A stretch of 64,000 nt of DNA from Talpa occidentalis (lineage: Eukaryota; Chordata; Mammalia; Eulipotyphla; Talpidae), in NCBI RefSeq assembly GCF_014898055.3, contig NW_023605083.1, forward strand, positions 89,683,721-89,747,720. The letters run 5' to 3'. The notes under the pieces were generated by a model. That model did not search any database. It worked only from the letters and a program-made list of their open reading frames with translations, and was not told where the DNA came from. Every line of letters starts with the position of its first letter. Positions within the stretch are counted from its first letter, which is position 1. A program made the position numbers and the translations under genes. Below, piece after piece: positions 34,545 to 47,860 of this stretch.

Positions 34545-35050
34545 GAGATACATACCATAAAAAGGCTTGAGCACAAATGCTTATAGTATCTCTATTATAG
34601 GCAAAAACTGGAAACAAGTCAAGTGTCCATCAAGAGATGAATAAATAAATGGTGACATATACAATATACAATGAAACCTGACTCAACAACAAAGTAATAC
34701 AAACTACTAATGGACACAGTATGAATCAAACTCAAAACCTTATGCTGGGAGAAGGAGCCAGACGTCAAAGGCTACATACTATAAAAATCCCTTGTAGGAA
34801 TTCAAGAACAGGCAAACTAATCTAGGGTGATAATTTCAGAACAAGGGTTACCAAGGAGAGAGATAAGGGGAAGAGACAAGATAGTGACTGTGAAGGGGCA
34901 TGACAGAACTTTCCGGAGTGATAGAAATGTTCCATATATTGATTTTAGTGGTAGTCCCTGAGGTACCTACATTAAAAATTTACCAAACTATATACTTAAG
35001 ATTTGTGCATTTACTATATATAAATTATACCTCAATTTAAGCATATCTCT
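34545..35050 (+). mobile_element. L1M-type 3' end
   Basis: 'caagtcaagtgtccatcaag', 'agagatgaataaataaatgg', 'cttatgctgggagaaggagc', 'gacagaactttccggagtga', 'tagaaatgttccatatattg' and 'ataaattatacctcaattta' follow the 3' UTR of older L1 subfamilies. Noncoding. Confidence 0.85.
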
Positions 35051-36889
35051 AAATAAACAATTTTTAAAAGAAGTGATTAATGGTATTTGTGTATGTATAA
35101 ATCTATGTAATGGCCTTAAAATGCAAATTGCAGCTAAAACCTAATGCTATAGATCAACACAGTCCAATGGAATGCTCTTCAGTGATGAGAATGAGCTATA
35201 GCTGCACAGCCAGATGTGGTAACCACTGGCCACATCTGCTGCTGAGAAACTAAAATTTGTATTATGTTTTATTTTAATTAATTTAAGTTTAATTATTAAT
35301 AGCCATAGGGGGTGAATGGCTACCAGTTTGGATTTTGCAACATACCTTTCAGGTGCCCAAATGAGGTGACCCACATGGGGTCAAGAGAGGGGATTTTCAG
35401 CTGGACTCCTATGAGAGTCATTCTGTCAGGGACAAGGTGAATTCTTGGGATGTGTTCTAAGTTACCATCTATTCCCTACTCAGATCTGTTCCCTCTGAAG
35501 GAAACTTCTTTTTACTTATAACAGAGGTATATATAAATATTTGGAGCTCTTTGATCTGCATGAATGAAGTATGAATGAAGAACTTGGTATCCCAGTGGGT
35601 CCATCACCTGGTAAATTTCTTGCCACATGAGTAAAAAGGAGTCACAATTATTCAAGCACCAACCATCAAGATGCCAGAAGGTGAAGAACATTCCTCTGGG
35701 CTTCCCCACTCACACTCACTGCCCTAATTCATCCTAGATATTTCCTACAATTCCTTAAAAAATGATTTCTGTTTTGTCCTGGAGATCAATTCCAGGATCC
35801 AAGACAAATATCATTTAGTCTACACTTAGAAGGTAGAGAGAGAGTTGTGAGTGTCAGCTGTTATTTCACAGGTCTTCAATTCTTAATTTCAGCCTTACTC
35901 TCTCTCACGTCTTAGGCCAGACTGCAGTGAGAAGGGAGTTCCTCCACTCTGTTTCACCCACCGGTATTTCTTTGAGGCACTTATCTGTTGAACATCTCTC
36001 ATCCACTGCCATCCTCACATGGTACTAGACTATTTTTATCCTTTTGTCTTCATATCAGCAGTGGGAGAGGAAAAATATGTGTGCCTGGTTCAGCATCTGG
36101 AACAAGAAGTCCTTCAGAAATATTTTCAAATTCTCATGGACTTAGGAAAATCTCCATTCTTTACTACCTCTAAAAGAAACTCCCCCAAGGGCTCCACATG
36201 GCAGCATGATCTTGCACTGCATTCCTCCCTGGACTGGAATGAGGGGACGAGGAAGAGTCAGGATGGAACAAAAGGGATGAGCAGCACAGTTCTGCATTGG
36301 AAGGGGCAGTAACTTACTAGTCCCAAGATGGACTAGTCCCAAGAAGGATATATGAGGACTCACACTTCAAAAACATGCTAGGAGACAGGCAAAGTGTCTC
36401 TGAACTCAACCCTAATTAGAAATCTGAGTAAACAGCCCAAAGGGTTCAGGGGGTGATAATGGTCTGAGCATCCAAGAAGCCAGACAACATGGCACTGGAA
36501 TAAATAACTAGAACCACAAGCAGTTGTGTCATGTCATGCCTGGGGAACTGGAGAGAGAAGGAAGACACTGGCAAAGGCCAGAGGTCGGCTCTTGCACGTG
36601 CTAAGTAGGTATCTATCTCAGAAGGCAGGACATTGTTTGAAGGACATAGCACCGTACAATAGGTGGTGAAAAAGGTAAGGAGCTTATCACTTTTGCCTCA
36701 GAGAAAAACAGGGTCTTGTGGCTCCTTAGTACACCTACACCAGCCATTGCCTTTCTCTTTCAATATTATGAAGCGTTGCACAAGAGTAGAATAAATCATT
36801 TATATGAACACATAGCTTGAACTCTGGTGCATGTCATAGTTCGGGGGTGGACCTGCAGATGAAGTAGTCCATCATCAAGGGAGAAGGTT
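35051..36889. other. Intergenic, nothing recognised
   Basis: No gene. The 97-aa ORF at 36019-36312 and its opposite-strand partner have no family resemblance. Confidence 0.45.
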
Positions 36890-37269
36890 GTCAGGTTTAA
36901 ACGCCTTGTGCTATGCAGGAGTAACATTTCAAAATGGTTAACTAGCATGGCATAGGCACCAACAATTAAGAATGAACTTGACTTTACTAACTCATTTGGG
37001 CAAACAGGTGCTAACAGCCCTGTGCCTGCTCATGCACAGCCAGGGTGCAGTGGGGTGGGCTCCTTGGGGTGCACGCCCTGGTTGCTTGACCTGCCTGGCC
37101 CCTGTAGCCCATGTTGGTGGCTACTGACTTTAACTACTTACTTGCTCTGGAGACCTGTATTGGAGGAGTCACTGAGAAAATTTCCCTTCCAGCATAGACC
37201 CCCCCTTTCCTCTACCACTTTATAATAAAGTTCTTTCCCTTTAGTCACCTGACTATCTCCAATTTAACA
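36890..37269 (+). repeat. Possible ERV-type LTR
   Basis: Starts TGTCAGG and ends TTTAACA. A polyadenylation-type stretch ('ctttataataaagttctttc') lies about 50 bp from the proposed 3' end, as in U3-R-U5. No matching target duplication was found and the termini are guesses. It could instead be unique sequence with a chance AATAAA. Confidence 0.35.
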
Positions 37270-38399
37270 AGATGCTTACTCTCTTTAAATTAAGAGCAGG
37301 CTTAATTGGTGTAGTTATTATGATGCAGTCTAAATTTAGACCCAATGTTCTGCTGGAAATGAGACCATGTTTGGGTTTTAGTAGATTGGTAGATTACTTA
37401 CCCCTGGGCCACCCAGTCCCCGAAAACCTGACTATTTTGGGTAACAGCTATGACTGTACAGTCTCATATGTCAGGGGGTATATTCAAAAACCAGTAACCA
37501 AAAGTGGAAGTAACAGTTTATTTCCCTGTCATGTAAAGAAGCCCTGAGCCAGGCAGTAGAAAGTTTCCCACTGCAGTTGGGAGCCAGGATCGCCCCCTTT
37601 TTAATCCATTGTCTTTGAACGTGACCTCCACCTGAAGGTCACTCCTGATCCAAGACAGCTGCTGGAGCTTTAGCCATGATGTCTGCGCTCCAGGCAATAA
37701 TCAGTCAGAGAGAGGAAAGAGGAAAAGACTACAGACCACATCTGTCCTTTTGTTAAAGCACTTTCTCAGAAGCTCTACCTAAACACTTCTGTTCCGGAAT
37801 TGGCCACCTCCAGCTGCAGAAAGCCTCCGTTTAGGCCATTGCACCATGGAATAGAATTGCAGTTCTGATGAAGGACAAAGAAGAGGTAGACATTAGGCAG
37901 GCAATCAGCATTCATTGTTCCACCCCATAAAAGAAAGTTCCATGACCCACTGCAGAGTCCTTGAGGGACAGCAGGTGTCCATACCTGCCTCTGCTGTTGC
38001 ACCAGCTGAGGACTCTGGAAGCATCTTTGACCCACCCCAGAGCACGCAAAGCAAATTCAGATCCTCAGGCCCAACCAGCCGCCAGAAAGAAACCTATCCT
38101 GTGCTGGGAGGGTATTGCCTTTGGGCCTGGAACTTCTGTTTTCCTTTGCCCTGGGGGGCACAAGGTGACACTAAAGTTTGGGAGCCTGAGCTCTCAGTGA
38201 AATGGAAGAAATTACTGCTCCTAGCTCCATCCCAGGAATGGGAAATGAACCTTGATTTGAACTAGGAAGACTTCAGGGTGATGACAACATCCCAGGGAGG
38301 GGGGTCAGTACTAGGTGTCCATCTGGGAGTGGTGACTCATGTTTGCCACGGGGATTTCCCCAGGGAATGAGGGTGGATGGAATGCAAAGTGGTGGTCTC
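37270..38399. other. Intergenic, nothing recognised
   Basis: The 91-aa ORF at 37272-37547 and the 116-aa ORF at 37915-38265 have no domain I recognise. No named repeat. Confidence 0.4.
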
Positions 38400-38416
38400 A
38401 GAAGTTCCTCCTGGGG

Positions 38417-38688
38417 TGGGTCTCCCCTGGTGACGCTGGTGGTTGAATGCAGCGCTGTGAAGCTGTCCGCAGCCTCTGCAGTGTCGGTTCGATCCCGGCC
38501 GGCCTCAGAGCAACCCACATGGCACGGCAAACCTCTCCTGTCTTGCCTGCTGCTCCCCTCAGCAGTTTATTTCATCAGTCTGCCTGTTCTGTTTTCTGCT
38601 CTGTCTCTGATGAATCCTCTCACCCTCCTGCACATCTGGCCTGTACCCTGGTTCTTGTATAAATAAATAAACAAATCTTTAAAATAAA
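38417..38688 (+). mobile_element. SINE copy 8
   Basis: Full-length copy with a slightly diverged head (GGGTCTCCCCTGGTGACGC) and the usual body and tail. It is flanked by an exact 17-bp duplication, AGAAGTTCCTCCTGGGG, at 38400-38416 and 38689-38705. The perfect duplication suggests relative youth. Confidence 0.93.
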
Positions 38689-38705
38689 AGAAGTTCCTCC
38701 TGGGG

Positions 38706-39768
38706 ACTCTGGAGATGGTGAGGCTGGGTGGTTCCTGCCCTCAAAGAAATTATTCCACAAGGAATTTGTATCAAACCGCAAGTGAGAATGGAAGGAAAGA
38801 AGTCAGAAGCTGAGGGGGATGGAAGTGGTCAGAGCAAGAAGCCATCCTCCTAGCTCTCAGGCTTAGAGAAATCAGGAGAGTTTAGATTAACTTCCTGAGT
38901 ATGGGGAGGGCTGGATGTGGATAGGGGCACAGCTTATGAGATGTCAACAAAGACCAGGAGAAGTTGCTGAACTTCTGTTCTTTGTCCCTCCTGCTCCTTC
39001 TTCCTCGTCCTTTTCTCTCAGCCCTAAATGTCCTTTCTGCTTCCTAAGGAGGAAGGATGGAAGGTTTCTTCTAGGCTAACACAGGAATCCCAGACTTATT
39101 AGTTCCTCAAGCAAGGACAGGCTAGTGGCCCCCCAACCACCACCCCTGGGTTCTGTCCACACATCACTGGCACACAATATAATGTTTTGGATAAATCAAA
39201 GGGTGAACAAATGAGTTGAAAGGGGCCACCAGAGAAGTTTAACTTGTTCTTTGCATCAGGTTCTTCATGCAGGGAAGTACCGACCTACAAAAATGGGCTT
39301 GTTTGGGGTCCACTCAGGATTATGTCTCAAAGGGAAAAGCGACCTATAAAATATGTTTGTGCAGTAAAACGAATGATCTGGGTGTCAATTACTTAGAAAC
39401 AAGCCTCTAATGTGAACAATCAGAAGTGAGGAAAAATCGATACACTTCTTCTCATTGTGTAGAAATGGAAAACAAGCTTCATTTTACTCTAGCCCCAGGG
39501 AGAAAAGACCAAGTGAATCATTCCTGTCAGGAGCCCTGTGCTACCTCTCCGCCTGGGGCCTGGCTGAGAAAGGTGCCTGTTAAATGGGTTAGAAGGGAAG
39601 GGCTGTGATCTCAGGCCCAATGCCCCCAGGTGGATACAGGGTACAAACACATGCACACACATCCTGCAGAGCATGTCCAGTCCGTGCTCTATGCACCCGT
39701 GCACACATATGCAGAAACAAACACATGCAAAGCAATGTCCCATGTCTATCCACACATGCACTTTCAAA

Positions 39769-39772
<4 letters not shown>
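38706..39772. other. Intergenic, nothing recognised
   Basis: No supported gene or nameable repeat until the CA array. Confidence 0.45.

Positions 39773-39806
<34 letters not shown>
39773..39806. repeat. (CA)17 microsatellite
   Basis: 17 uninterrupted CA units preceded by CACATGCA-like degenerate units from about 39640. The Cys/Val and His/Thr ORFs here are artefacts. Confidence 0.95.
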
Positions 39807-39808
<2 letters not shown>

Positions 39809-40084
39809 CCCCTAAACACAGATGCCTGCACTCTCTCATATAGATATTTACCTTTATTTAGATCCCTGACATTTCATGCTTGTTTAATTAAATTACATTG
39901 TTAGATTGGATTGTTGTCGATAATGAGGGAATAGGTGGAAAGTTTTCAACCCTCTTAGGCACCTCCTGCCTCTGCACCCAACGGACTTTTCCCCACTCAA
40001 AGACATTTGGATTTTCACGAAGACAGACACACTTAGAAAACCACATCAGTACACAGACATAGTCACACACTCAGGGATATCCGT

Positions 40085-40575
40085 TCATATTGGTTTCTTA
40101 TGGCTGCGATAACGAATCAGCACAAGCTTCCTGGCTTAAAATAGCACAAAGTTATTGCCTAACTGTTCTGAAGGTCAGACCTCCAAAATGGGTCCTGTGA
40201 ATTAAAACCAAGGTTCCCAGCAAAGCTACTTTCCTGCTGGAGGCTCCAGAGGAGAATCTGTTTGCTCATCTTTTCCTGTTCCTAGATGTGCCTGTATTCC
40301 TTGGTTTGTGGCCTCTTCCCATCTGTTAGCAACATGTCCCAATGTCTCTCTGACTGATCCTTCTTCCTTCCTCTTCTACTTATATAAATCCATGTGATTA
40401 TACTGGGCCACCCAGACAATCCAGGATAATCTCCCATTTCAAGGGCAGATGAGAGGCAACCTTAAATCCAGCTGCAGCCTTCATCCCCACTTGCCATTTA
40501 ACCTAACATGTTCACAGGGACTAGGACACGGATATCTTTGGGGGCGAGGGGATGGCTATTATTCAACCTATCACA
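40085..40575 (-). repeat. Ancient MaLR/MLT1-type LTR, minus copy
   Basis: The reverse complement reads with the same landmarks as the repeat at 988-1455: 'cctagtccctgtgaacatgt', 'gggagattatcctggattgt', 'aatcacatggattta' and 'ttttaagccaggaagcttgt'. Old and diverged. Confidence 0.7.
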
Positions 40576-40629
40576 CCCACACATATTCATAGCAAAGAGA
40601 AGACAGACATTTATGGGATGAGAGCCAGG

Positions 40630-40785
40630 ACAGGTTTCTGATGAAAGCATGAGATTTGGAGTCTAATCCACCAATGAGTTCTCTTTCGCTCTGCCTCTTG
40701 TAATTGTGTGACCTTGGGTGTGTTTCAAAACCTCTCAGTTTCATCACCTGTAAGATGGGAATACTAGCATCTACTGTATTGTGCT
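40630..40785 (+). repeat. MIR SINE fragment
   Basis: 'tgtgtgaccttgggtgtgtt', 'cagtttcatcacctgtaaga' and 'tgggaatactagcatctact'. Confidence 0.8.
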
Positions 40786-40889
40786 CATATTTTTATTCTA
40801 ATCCTTTGATATCTGGGGCCCTGGAGAGACTGCTCCTCCCAAGACTAGTCAGTTCCTAGTTAAAGAATAGTTAAAGAATCTCCAGCAAG

Positions 40890-41162
40890 GGCCTCCCTAA
40901 TGGTGCAAGGGGTTAAGCACCGCACTATGAAGCTATCTGCAGACTCTGCAGCATGAGTTCAATCCCCGGGCCACCAGGGAGCTATCCACATAGCGCAGCA
41001 GACCTCTCCTGTCTCACCTGCTGCTCCCCTCAGCAGTGTATTTCAGTAGATCTACCTGTTCTGTTCCCCACCCTGTCTCTGGTGAATCCTCTCACCCCCC
41101 CCCATCTCTGGCCTGTACCCCAGTGCTTGTATGCATAAATAAATAAATCTTTCAAAAAAAAG
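40890..41162 (+). mobile_element. SINE copy 9
   Basis: Full-length copy with GCCTCCCTAATGGTGCAAGG head, CCTCAGCAGTGTATTTCAGT block and a tail ending AAATCTTTCAAAA. It is flanked by the exact duplication GAATCTCCAGCAAG at 40876-40889 and 41163-41176. Confidence 0.92.
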
Positions 41163-41176
41163 GAATCTCCAGCAAG

Positions 41177-42339
41177 TGAGACTTGCATATACAAAGTAAC
41201 CCATCCAGAGCCCATACACCCAACGGCCTCATCTACTGGGCTATCACACTCAAGGCAAATATTCTGTGTCCTATGCACCCAGTATCAGGTACCAGATGAC
41301 TCAGGGAGCCCCTAGAAGCCATAGCTTGCTGAAATTATTCCAAGTAGTCCATCCTAAAGCTAAATACTCTGTCTTTTCTGTTCCATTCCATGAAAGGCAC
41401 AATAAAGACAGCCACATTTCCCAACCTCCTCTGCTTCCTGGCCAGTGCTGGTGCTCCCGTGTATGTCCCTGAGTGGTGTGGAATGGCCCCTCCTCTTTAG
41501 AACTTTGAGTAACCAACTATCTTTTAATGGCAATCATCTCCTCTTCTATTAGTCTCGCCATACCTGAATTTAAAAAAAAAAATGCATTGTATGTGATTAT
41601 TAGAAGGATGAAATGAGATGATGCATATAAAATGGTTGGTAAAGACCTTATCAGTGAACTATTGCTGTGGAAACACACACAGACAGTCTTACACACAAAG
41701 CCTTACATAAATTTCATCTTTCCACAAAATTGTGATGGTCGTTCCTTTGACTTGGTGAGAAATCAATTTTTTTTTCCAACCTGGCAAATTCTAGGCTCTC
41801 TATAGAGAGCACTCTTGACTGCTTGCAAACTGGCCAGTTCCTCCTTGAAATTATCTCTTTCAGATACAATTAGTAGCAGCCAGTTCATATTTCAACCTCT
41901 TACCTCCAATGCTCTTCACCCAACTTGACAGATGTGGTAGGCGCCTTTTCTACCTTCCGGGTTATTACAACTGACAGCTGTACTGAATGATTCGCCATTA
42001 CCTAACGGGAGTAGCATTTTGTCAGCCTCCTATGACACTTTGCTCACCCCACACCACCCACCCAAAGCCCATGCCATGCCTGTCGAGTCTCTGTGTGGAG
42101 GGCCCCCATTCAGGTAACCACCTTCTCTGTCAGTTTAGCTGATCTGTGTGACCCCACAAAATCTTGGGGTCCTATACCAGCAAACACATATTTCTCACTC
42201 ATGTTTCTCTGCCTTGAAGATTGAGGAGAGAAGAACACATGACAGACAATAATTTAATCTATCACACAGCCTGAGAACATAGTGAGTATTCAACAGACGT
42301 CAGTCATTATTAGCTATTATGTCAGCTCCTGATACAGCG
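41177..42339. other. Intergenic, nothing firmly recognised
   Basis: No gene. The text near 41650-42260 is reminiscent of a very old repeat but I cannot name it. Confidence 0.4.
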
Positions 42340-42480
42340 ACTGCTAAATAAGAGAGATGGGGAAGAACTGACTTCTAATCCCAGTTCCATCACTACTTCA
42401 CTGTGAGGCCTGAGAAAAACTGTGTAAGCTCCTGAGGCCAAGGTTTCCTCCTCTGCAACAGTGAGGTTGGCGGCACTGCA
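42340..42480 (+). repeat. MIR SINE fragment
   Basis: 'gacttctaatcccagttcca', 'tcactgtgaggcctgagaaa' and 'ggtttcctcctctgcaacag'. Confidence 0.7.
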
Positions 42481-43139
42481 GCATCAAATGTCTGCTGTAA
42501 CAGCCACCCCCCTTTCAGGCTCTGCAGCCCATTCATGACGAGGTCAGGAGCTCTGTTCCCTCAGTCTGTTTTTGAACTTGGGATCACACTCCAGAAGGTG
42601 ATCCAGGAGGCCAGCGCCAAAATGATTTACTGTTGGCTCTCCAGAATAGTTTTTGCCATCCATGGTAGACTCTCCCTGTCAGAGCAACATGTGACATCAC
42701 TTTTCATCCAGTTCCACTCTCATCTTGCAGATGGAGAAACTAAGGCCTGGAGAGAAAAGACTGCATGGCCCAGGCACACACCTTTTAGTGGAGGCTGTGC
42801 CCAGAACCGGGTAGTCACACCGGGTAGCCAGAAAGCGATGAAGCCATGTCACACCACTCCAAGATTGCCCCAACCAAGTTCCCCCAGTGAGACAGACCTG
42901 AGGGACATGACTCAACCAAGAAGTTTCCCATAATCTGTGAGAATAGAGACCCCTAAAAATATCCTGCCTTTACAGTGCACTTTTGGTGCTCTCTCTGTGC
43001 TCCTTTGACTGCCTCTACACACAGCTCCCATGGCCTGTTCACACTGCTCTTTCCGACATCTCCTCTGTAGTTTTCAGAACCATCCTCTCAAGATGTGAAA
43101 ATGAAGAGCTCACATACCACAGAAGGGCTGGATGGCCAG
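42481..43139. other. Intergenic, possible minor MIR text
   Basis: The 132-aa plus-strand ORF (42535-42933) has no domain. Part of it reads like MIR ('gcagatggagaaactaaggc'). Confidence 0.45.
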
Positions 43140-43390
43140 TGGATGGGAGCTCAGGCTAGCGCAGCATCGCTGGATTTTTGTGCTGACTCCTGCCCTTACC
43201 AGCTGTGGGCAAGTCACGAATCACTGAGAAATCAGTGCTTCCGTTTCCTCATCTGTAAAATAGATGCATAATAGTAAACAGCTCAGCACAGTTGTGAGGT
43301 TGCTGTGTGATATATAAATGACTCAGAACCGAGTCTGGCATATAGCAAAACTATATAAACAGTTCACAATTAGCTATTATTATTATTATT
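43140..43390 (+). repeat. MIR SINE, nearly full length
   Basis: 'taccagctgtgggcaagtca', 'cgtttcctcatctgtaaaat', 'cacagttgtgaggttgctgt' and a closing 'agctattattattattatt' follow the MIR order. Confidence 0.85.
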
Positions 43391-45599
43391 TTCTTTTATG
43401 GCCTTAAAGTTGTGGAAAATGCACCAATTTGGAGAACTCTGCTCAGCACAGCATTATCCTCACCCAGCAGTGTCTGTCACCTCACTCATCAAGGGAACTT
43501 GAAAGTCACCTCCAAGACACCACGGTATCTGGTGCATCTTATGCACAGGTGGTAAACGAGATTCTCCCCTGAGGAAAAGCTCTTTGTCCATTCATTGAGA
43601 AACTAGGACCAAGTTTCAAGAAAGAACCACAAGTTTCCTGACTTTGCTTTAAATAGGAAGAAGCTCCTGAGTCCAAAGTTTCAGAGGTCTTTCCTGTGGG
43701 CTTGTGCAACTCATTTGAAACAGCAGTGATAAATGAGGGAAGGTCTTTGTTGCTGGAGAAGAGCAGGAATTCTTGCTTCAGGTTGGGGCACGACAATGCA
43801 CCATTGTTTACAAAGGCTTGCTGGGGAAATGCTTCATGCTGGTGAGTCATTTGTAATTAACTGAGCCTGGGATGAAAAATGTTGTATGTATGAAAGTGTT
43901 ATACTACCCATGTAATAATAAATCCTTAGCAGATGCTGCAGGATGAAGATTGTGATTAATGACTTGGGAAGGAAAAGGTTCATGGGAAATGTTTGGCTCA
44001 GGGGGTGGACATGGAGCTTGCTCACTTCCTGCCTGCCTGGCTGCCCCAGCACAGTTTCCTGAAGGGGGTGAAAAGCAAGAAAGCACAGTGAGCATAAGGA
44101 CCTTGATGTGGTTTCTCCAAGCTCTTAGACACGCTCCCTCACCACCAATCCAGAAAACTATCTCTGGATGTTTTGCACCAGACTAAGTCTGAATCCTTGA
44201 AGATCTGGGACTTAGTCCCCACAGTACATATCCTTATTGTTTAAGTCAGTTTCAGATTTTATCCTCCTTTTGAACCAGTCATTCTAACTGATATATCTCT
44301 TCCATGCAACAGGGAAGAAATTTCACCCACGATGCTTGCCCAGTCTTCCCCACTTCACAAGTTCTTCTCCTTTCCCAACAATGACCACTTGTTGGTCATG
44401 CCAGTCAAGGAATACACACCTCACTACTCTGAGCCAGTGAATTAATTCCTGGGAGTTTTACAGTTTGTGTTCTGAAGAATTAGTGTCTTTGCTGTTGAAA
44501 GCTCTGGGAAGTAAGAGCAGAACTGCCATGTTCCCACCATGTGAGAAAGTTCTTCATCAAGAAAACAGCAATGACAGAGGCATGTCCGAGAGACAAGGCA
44601 TGGAGACAGGGACAGAGGGCAGGGAGACATGTCACATTCAAGTTCTTGGTTATAATTGTCCTGCTTTCCTATCTTCCCACAGCTTAACTGAGCTGCCCTC
44701 TCAAGGATACCAGAAGCCAATGAATGATCTTTTCTTGTCTAAGCTTGTTTTGGTTCTATACTTTTCAGCCTACTGAATTCCTTAAAATGAATCCAATGTC
44801 ATCCCTGACCATCCTGGATGATGCCCCTCTAGCACCTGGTCTTCCAGCTCTCCAGCCCCTCAACCCAGAGTGCTTGTCCTTTGCTCCACTCCTCCCAGGC
44901 CTGGGACCCTGACGTTGCAAACCTGGGGGGAGATGAACACACTGAAGGGTGATTCAGTGTTTGAAAATATCTCCTCAACCTCCACCTCCAGTAAGCAGAC
45001 AGCAGTGACGTAGAGCACAGTGCCTGGATTTCTAGTCAGAAGACCTGAATTCACCTCAAGCATCTAAAAGGATGATTTGAGTTTGAAAATCAACCATCAG
45101 AGGCCAGCAACCCAGCACCTGTTTGCTCATTTTCCTACATTTCTGGAATAAGTGCTGCTCTTGTAACACCCTGGGTCCCTTAAACCTATGCCACACATTC
45201 GAGAACCTGCCCATTGACCCATTTCTAGAGCTCAGACCACTAACTTTTACTGGGAATTAACTAAGCATCCTATGCTAACATTTCTCAGTCACTCATCCCA
45301 CAAATATTTGTCAAGCAATGATGATATGGAATGCACTGGTTTATCAGAGAGTAATCAAACCCAGTCCCTGCTTTTGTCAAACTTTTTTGTCAATCTGATA
45401 AGGAATCCAGACCAAAAATAAATGCCATCCACAGTATAATAAGTCTTGTTTGTAAAACAATGTACAATAGTAGTAGCCCAGTGGAAAAGAACACACTAGC
45501 GAACACGCCCTCAAGTTGGTGACTGAGTTAAGTCTTGAAAATTAATAAGTACCTGGAAGCAAAGCATATTCCAAGCAGAAGGTAAATGCAAAATCAATA
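43391..45599. other. Intergenic, short MIR/L2 traces only
   Basis: No supported gene. ORFs of 60-103 aa on both strands are unremarkable. A brief MIR-like phrase lies near 45005-45055 and L2-like text near 45290-45420. Confidence 0.4.
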
Positions 45600-45720
45600 G
45601 CATAATCATTCATAATTCAACAAATATTTATGGAGCACCTGCTGAGTGACAGGTGTCCTGACAAGCACAGAGGATACAGGGAACAAAACTCTGCATGTCT
45701 GTTCCCTTCCCAGGCAGCCC
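45600..45720. repeat. L2-class fragment
   Basis: 'aacaaatatttatggagcac', 'ctgctgagtgacaggtgtcc' and 'aggatacagggaacaaaact' are typical of a widespread L2-class relic. Confidence 0.6.
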
Positions 45721-46159
45721 TCTACTGGGATAGAAAAATCATGGCACTTAGAGAGGACTGATTCACACCTTACTCTCCTGTGCATCCTGCTCCTCCTTCA
45801 CTCCAGACACCAGATCCATTGATTCAGACTTTTACGTCATGATGCTTCAAATTTATGTATCGTTGTCATCTTGTTAATTTCAGGCAATTTTGCCAACCTC
45901 TCGAGATCTTTTCAATGACTGAATCATCCTTCAGTCTGTTCACCCTCCCTCTAGCTTTGTAATGTCAGGAAAGCATCTGCCCCTAGCATTTCATCCAAGC
46001 CCCTCAAAGAAATCGTAGACACACTGTGCTGTAATTAACAAGCATCATGTGCCTGACACATGGCTGACCAAGCGCAGAAGTCCCCCCACTGACATCACAC
46101 CATCCCCTCACTCAACAACCCCAATCTCTGACTCAGAGCTTGACATTGTTCTATGGCTA

Positions 46160-46530
46160 GGTATGCAGATGTAACTAACTGTCTTTGAAGTGTTTAGTAT
46201 CTAGACAGACTTACAAAGGAGGATACCAAAAACCATGTCAGGGGGGAGGAAGGAAATGTTTTGAAAGAAGGAGTTATTTAGGCTGGTCCTTAGCAGACAC
46301 ACAGGAGTTTGCAGGGTGGAAAATGAAGAAAGGACATACAAGGGGAGGGAACAGTGTGTGCAAAGCATGACACATCTGGGAATCTGTGAGCACAGGGAAG
46401 TGACTGAACATGGGGCACATAGGGGAGAGAAAGGAGAGAGGGGGCCAAATGGTGAGGGCCCATGTGTGGCTCTTTAATCCATGTCATCATTTCCAGGGCC
46501 ACAGAAAGATCTTGAGAAGCTACCCCAAGT
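46160..46530. repeat. L2-class fragment
   Basis: 'gaggaaggaaatgttttgaa', 'gagggaacagtgtgtgcaaa' and 'aatggtgagggcccatgtgt' match a common L2-class relic. The ends are not defined. Confidence 0.45.
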
Positions 46531-47064
46531 TGTAGGACTGATTGGGCCTGAGGTTCCATTAACCTCTTTTCTTGATAAATAGCTTAGAGTCCGGTCTTCA
46601 TGGGGCCACATATGTCTTCTCGCTCAAGGAGCGCTGATTTACGGACACAACTTTCAAACACAAAAGGCTCTGATTCGATTTTGTTTAAAAAAATAAAAGC
46701 AGAAGCACTCAGGATTACCTACACCATAGGAATGCACAGAAATGAGAGCAAGAGGCAATGGACTATTTGATAGAAATGTAAGAGGATGCAAATGAGTCTA
46801 ACTAGAGAGGTGCTAACTTGTCCCTGCCTCCCAGTCCTTGCATCCCGAGGGGCACAGTGATAAATATGCTTTCTGTCAGCCCCTATTATAACTCTGCTTA
46901 ATGCTCCCCAGATGGGAAAACTATGTAAAGCCACAGAGGAAGAGTGACAGAATCAAACCTCTGGAGAGCTGCACCCCAGGTAGCACAGTCTCCATGTCTT
47001 TGAGGTCTCACTGGTTTCTCCAAATCCAAAGTGTTTAGTTGAGAATACTACACAGAAGCAGCCT
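46531..47064. other. Intergenic, nothing recognised
   Basis: No gene or nameable repeat. Confidence 0.45.
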
Positions 47065-47240
47065 GCCTGAGTAAACAGCACAGACCATGACGTCAGAATC
47101 TATGAGTTCAGCTCCAAGACATTCTGGCCCTTGGTAGATGCCTGATCTTAGAAAGCTGCTCCATCTGTCCATGCTTTAGTTTTCTCAGCTCTAAAATGGG
47201 GGATAATCATGAGTAGTTGTCATGGATTAGAGAATGTTTG
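47065..47240 (+). repeat. MIR SINE fragment
   Basis: 'atctatgagttcagctccaa', 'tctgtccatgctttagtttt' and 'ctctaaaatgggggataatc'. Confidence 0.7.
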
Positions 47241-47519
47241 ACTAGAGCCCCCCATGCACACTCATCTTTAGTTTAATATTGTGCTCTCTTAGGTCTCTTG
47301 CCACCTTTTTCTCTGGGCTGTTGGTTTCTATGATACTGTTTATTCATATTCACAGCATGTTTAGGGACCTAATTTACTTCTTCACAAACGTCTTCTATCG
47401 TGAACAATGTTGGTTGGATGGTTCTTAGATCCAGAGGGTAGACCTCATGTTGGTAAGGTTGAGTTAAGAAGCTTTCTTCTGACACTGTCAGTGAGAATAT
47501 ATTTGGAACCACATTTTCA

Positions 47520-47860
47520 TATAAATATATAATCAAATTTAAAATATATATACCCCAAAACCCTGTGATCCCACCTTGAGAAGTCATGTTTAGCAGGACC
47601 TTGTAAAAGCACAAGGATGGAAGATGTTTGTAATGGTTAGGAAAAAAGTGACAATAATCTAAATGTCTGTCCACATCTGAATGAATAAATTATAGTAACT
47701 CCATACAAATAAAATCTTGTACAACTGTGAACAAAGTGCCATATGCACAGACGTGGAGAGAAGTCTGCCACATATTGGGGAGTTGCTGCACATATGTATG
47801 GTGTTAATACTCATTTGGAGTTTTAAAACCATATATAATAAAAATAGCTAATGATTTATT
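47520..47860 (+). repeat. L1M-type 3' fragment
   Basis: 'gtaatggttaggaaaaaag', 'aatctaaatgtctgtccaca' and 'tgaatgaataaattatagta' are L1 3' wording, although diverged. Confidence 0.65.
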
